Assembly: GCF_004118375.1 (NCBI RefSeq)
Contig: NZ_SDHX01000002.1
Coordinates: forward strand, 671,001 to 735,000
Direction: 5' to 3'
Origin: Oleiharenicola lentus
GTDB taxonomy: Bacteria > Verrucomicrobiota > Verrucomicrobiia > Opitutales > Opitutaceae
Length of the DNA stretch: 64,000 nt
Shown here: positions 61,069 to 64,000 of the stretch, one piece after another
How the letters are laid out: each line of letters starts with the position of its first letter
How positions within the stretch are numbered: the stretch's first letter is position 1
Notes under the pieces: model-generated
Database searches by the model: none
What the model was told of the DNA's origin: nothing
What the model saw: only the letters and a program-made list of their open reading frames with translations
Position numbers and translations under genes: made by a program

Positions 61069-62817
61069 ATGCCCCCGCTCCACTGGCTCGATTACGCCAT
61101 CATTGCCGGCTACCTGCTCCTGTCGCTGGTGATCGGCCTGCTCGCCGGGCGGCGCACCGGGGCGGGCAGCGAGGGTTACTTCCTGGGGGGCCGCCGGCTG
61201 CCATGGTGGCTCAACGGAATCTCGCTGGCGGCGACCAGCTTCGCCTCCGACACGCCGCTGGTGATCACCGAGATGGTGCGTGGCCGCGGCCTGCAACGGC
61301 TGTGGTGGCTGTTCGCCGGGGTGCTGGCGCTGGTCGTCGCGATTTATGTCTTCTCCCGACTGTGGCGGCGGCTCGAGGCCGTCACCGACGCGGAGTTCTG
61401 CGAGCTGCGCTATGACGGCCCGGCCGCCGGGGTGCTGCGGGCCGTGCGGGCTTTCCTCAGCGGCATCGTGGCCAACCTCATCACCATCGCGTGGGTGACG
61501 CTCGGCATGGGGGCGGTCCTCTCCGTGGTGCTGCCGGTCGACCAGTGGGTCGCGATCCAGGTCGCCATGATTGTGACGGTCGCCTACACCGTCTTCGGGG
61601 GATTCCGCAGCGCGGTGCTGACCGACCTCCTGCAGTTCGTCATCGCGCTCGGCGCGATGCTCCTCTTTGCCGTGATCGCGGTCCACGAATACGGCGGCCT
61701 GTCCGCGGTGCTGACCGCCGTGCGGGAGGCCCCGGGCTACGGGGAGCGCACGCTGAGTCTCCTGCCCCGCTTCGACCACGCCAACCTGGACCTGGCCTGC
61801 TTCCTCATCCTGCTCACGCTCTGGTGGACCGACACGGGCGGCCATGTGATGCAGCGCATGAGCGCGTGCCGCACCGAACGCGACGCCGCCCGGGCGATGC
61901 TCTTCTTCGCCATCTGGCAGGCCGTGCGGCCGTGGATGTGGGCGGCCGTGGCCCTGGTCTCCATCGCGGTGTTTCCCGTGATGATGGCGCCGCACACCGA
62001 CATGCACGCCTACCCGCTCGTGCTGGACCGCTACCTCGGCGTGGGGCTGCGCGGCCTGCTGGTGGCGGCCTTCGCCGCGGCGTTCATGTCCACCATCACG
62101 ACCCACCTGAACTGGGGCGCCTCCTACCTGGTGCGCGACGGCTACTGCCGCTTTTTCCGGCCGGCGGCCCCCGAGCGCGAACAGCTGCTGGTCTCGCGTC
62201 TCATGACGGTGCTGCTGGCCGGGGCCGGCCTGCTGCTGACGCCGCTGTTCGGCTCACTGACCGCCGCGTGGGAATTCCTTGCGCTGCTGCCCGCCGGATT
62301 CGGGATCATCAGCGTGCTCCGCTGGTTCTGGTGGCGGGTGAACGCCTGGACGGAACTGAGTGTGCTGGCCGTGGGGTTGGTTTTTGCCGGGTTTGACCTG
62401 GCCCTGCGCGTCTGGGCACCGGGGGCCGAAATCCTGGGCCTGCCGTGGAGCGAATGGCGCTACGAGCTCAAGCTGCTCCTGTTCACCAGCGTCGCGGTCA
62501 CGGTGGCGTTGGCCGTAACCCTGCGGACGCCCCCGGTCTCGCGTGAGCAGCTCCGACGCTTCAACCGCAAGGTGCGTCCTGGCGGCTGGTGGGGACCGGT
62601 GGAGGCGGGCGAAGACCTGCGCGAACTGCCGGAGCCGGTGCTGACCCGCCGGACCGCGCTGGACTGTCTCGGCGGGCTGGCACTCTGCCTCGGCCTCACC
62701 ACCGGAATCGGGTATGGTCTGCTCCTCCAGCCCGGGCCCGCCGTGCTGGCCTTCGGTCTGGCCGCCATCGGGGGCGTGCAGGTTTACCGCTGGCTGAAAA
62801 ACGGCCGCTGGGCCTGA
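61069..62817 (+). CDS. Sodium:solute symporter (SSS family)
   Basis: A 582-residue transporter with about 14 helices. The family motifs SEGYFLGGRRLPWW, VFGGFRSAVLTDLLQFVIALG and FAAAFMSTITTHLNWGASYL are present. A long C-terminal part (about 490-582) adds two further helices. It probably imports a monosaccharide or uronate with Na+. It shares its unit with the DUF5060 hydrolase and ends 13 bases from the convergent clpB. Confidence 0.9.
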   Translation: MPPLHWLDYAIIAGYLLLSLVIGLLAGRRTGAGSEGYFLGGRRLPWWLNGISLAATSFASDTPLVITEMVRGRGLQRLWWLFAGVLALVVAIYVFSRLWRRLEAVTDAEFCELRYDGPAAGVLRAVRAFLSGIVANLITIAWVTLGMGAVLSVVLPVDQWVAIQVAMIVTVAYTVFGGFRSAVLTDLLQFVIALGAMLLFAVIAVHEYGGLSAVLTAVREAPGYGERTLSLLPRFDHANLDLACFLILLTLWWTDTGGHVMQRMSACRTERDAARAMLFFAIWQAVRPWMWAAVALVSIAVFPVMMAPHTDMHAYPLVLDRYLGVGLRGLLVAAFAAAFMSTITTHLNWGASYLVRDGYCRFFRPAAPEREQLLVSRLMTVLLAGAGLLLTPLFGSLTAAWEFLALLPAGFGIISVLRWFWWRVNAWTELSVLAVGLVFAGFDLALRVWAPGAEILGLPWSEWRYELKLLLFTSVAVTVALAVTLRTPPVSREQLRRFNRKVRPGGWWGPVEAGEDLRELPEPVLTRRTALDCLGGLALCLGLTTGIGYGLLLQPGPAVLAFGLAAIGGVQVYRWLKNGRWA

Positions 62818-62829
62818 CAGGCGCGTCAT

Positions 62830-64000
<1,171 letters not shown>

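Noticed and set aside
51605-62817. A SusD-type lipoprotein beside the receptor
   Set aside because: No protein in the region has the helical SusD fold or its lipoprotein start; the adjacent genes are FG-GAP, hydrolase and symporter genes.

Overview
The window reads as a chromosomal stretch of a GC-rich, Gram-negative bacterium, most likely of the Opitutaceae (Verrucomicrobiota). The assignment is inferred from family resemblance: a 1262-residue TonB-dependent receptor with an N-terminal SPF(V)V plug motif and no SusD partner, FG-GAP/ASPIC proteins, DUF1080 and XylR-type regulators, and many short palindromic repeats. Coding density is high, and no gene-free gap exceeds 300 bases. Both edges cut a gene: a von Willebrand (vWA) protein at position 1 and ClpB at position 64000.

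Layout. 1-7.5 kb holds housekeeping and accessory genes: a sigma-like/vWA fusion, a peptide-binding lipoprotein, an OGG1-type glycosylase, a membrane protein, a glyoxalase-fold protein and a PLP dehydratase. 7.5-21.1 kb is a complex I operon in the order nuoA-B-C-D-I-H-J-K-L-M-M-N. It has no nuoE, nuoF or nuoG and two adjacent nuoM genes, and a small ferredoxin gene is encoded divergently in front of it. 21.1-29.7 kb holds a four-helix-bundle protein, a dihydroorotate-dehydrogenase-like enzyme, a less GC-rich orphan beside tRNA-Leu(UAG), an amidase, phosphatidylserine decarboxylase, a hybrid sensor kinase and a DUF1080 protein.

29.8-62.8 kb is a carbohydrate-use locus, probably for a mannan or mixed plant hemicellulose. 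It has a XylR-type regulator, three GH5 mannanase-like enzymes, a fourth GH5 protein that lacks the usual nucleophile, a DUF5060 hydrolase, two GH30-like enzymes and a GH42. It also has mannose-6-phosphate isomerase, an aldo-keto reductase, MFS and sodium symporters, the TonB-dependent receptor, a TonB-like protein and two FG-GAP proteins. A conserved ~22-bp motif containing AAGCAAG lies upstream of five of its transcription units and is a candidate operator. The likely flow is surface binding and uptake by the receptor (possibly helped by the FG-GAP protein), cleavage by GH5/GH30/GH42 enzymes, inner-membrane import, and entry into glycolysis through ManA.

The most unusual signals are: the EFG-less complex I with two NuoM subunits, in which NuoL has an extended C-terminal region and the second NuoM lacks the TM7 lysine; palindromic repeats in every open gap of that operon, three of them spanned by small ORFs that restore ATGA stop/start overlaps on both sides; a 15-bp duplication at nuoL/nuoM that records such an insertion; and the shared upstream motif of the carbohydrate locus.
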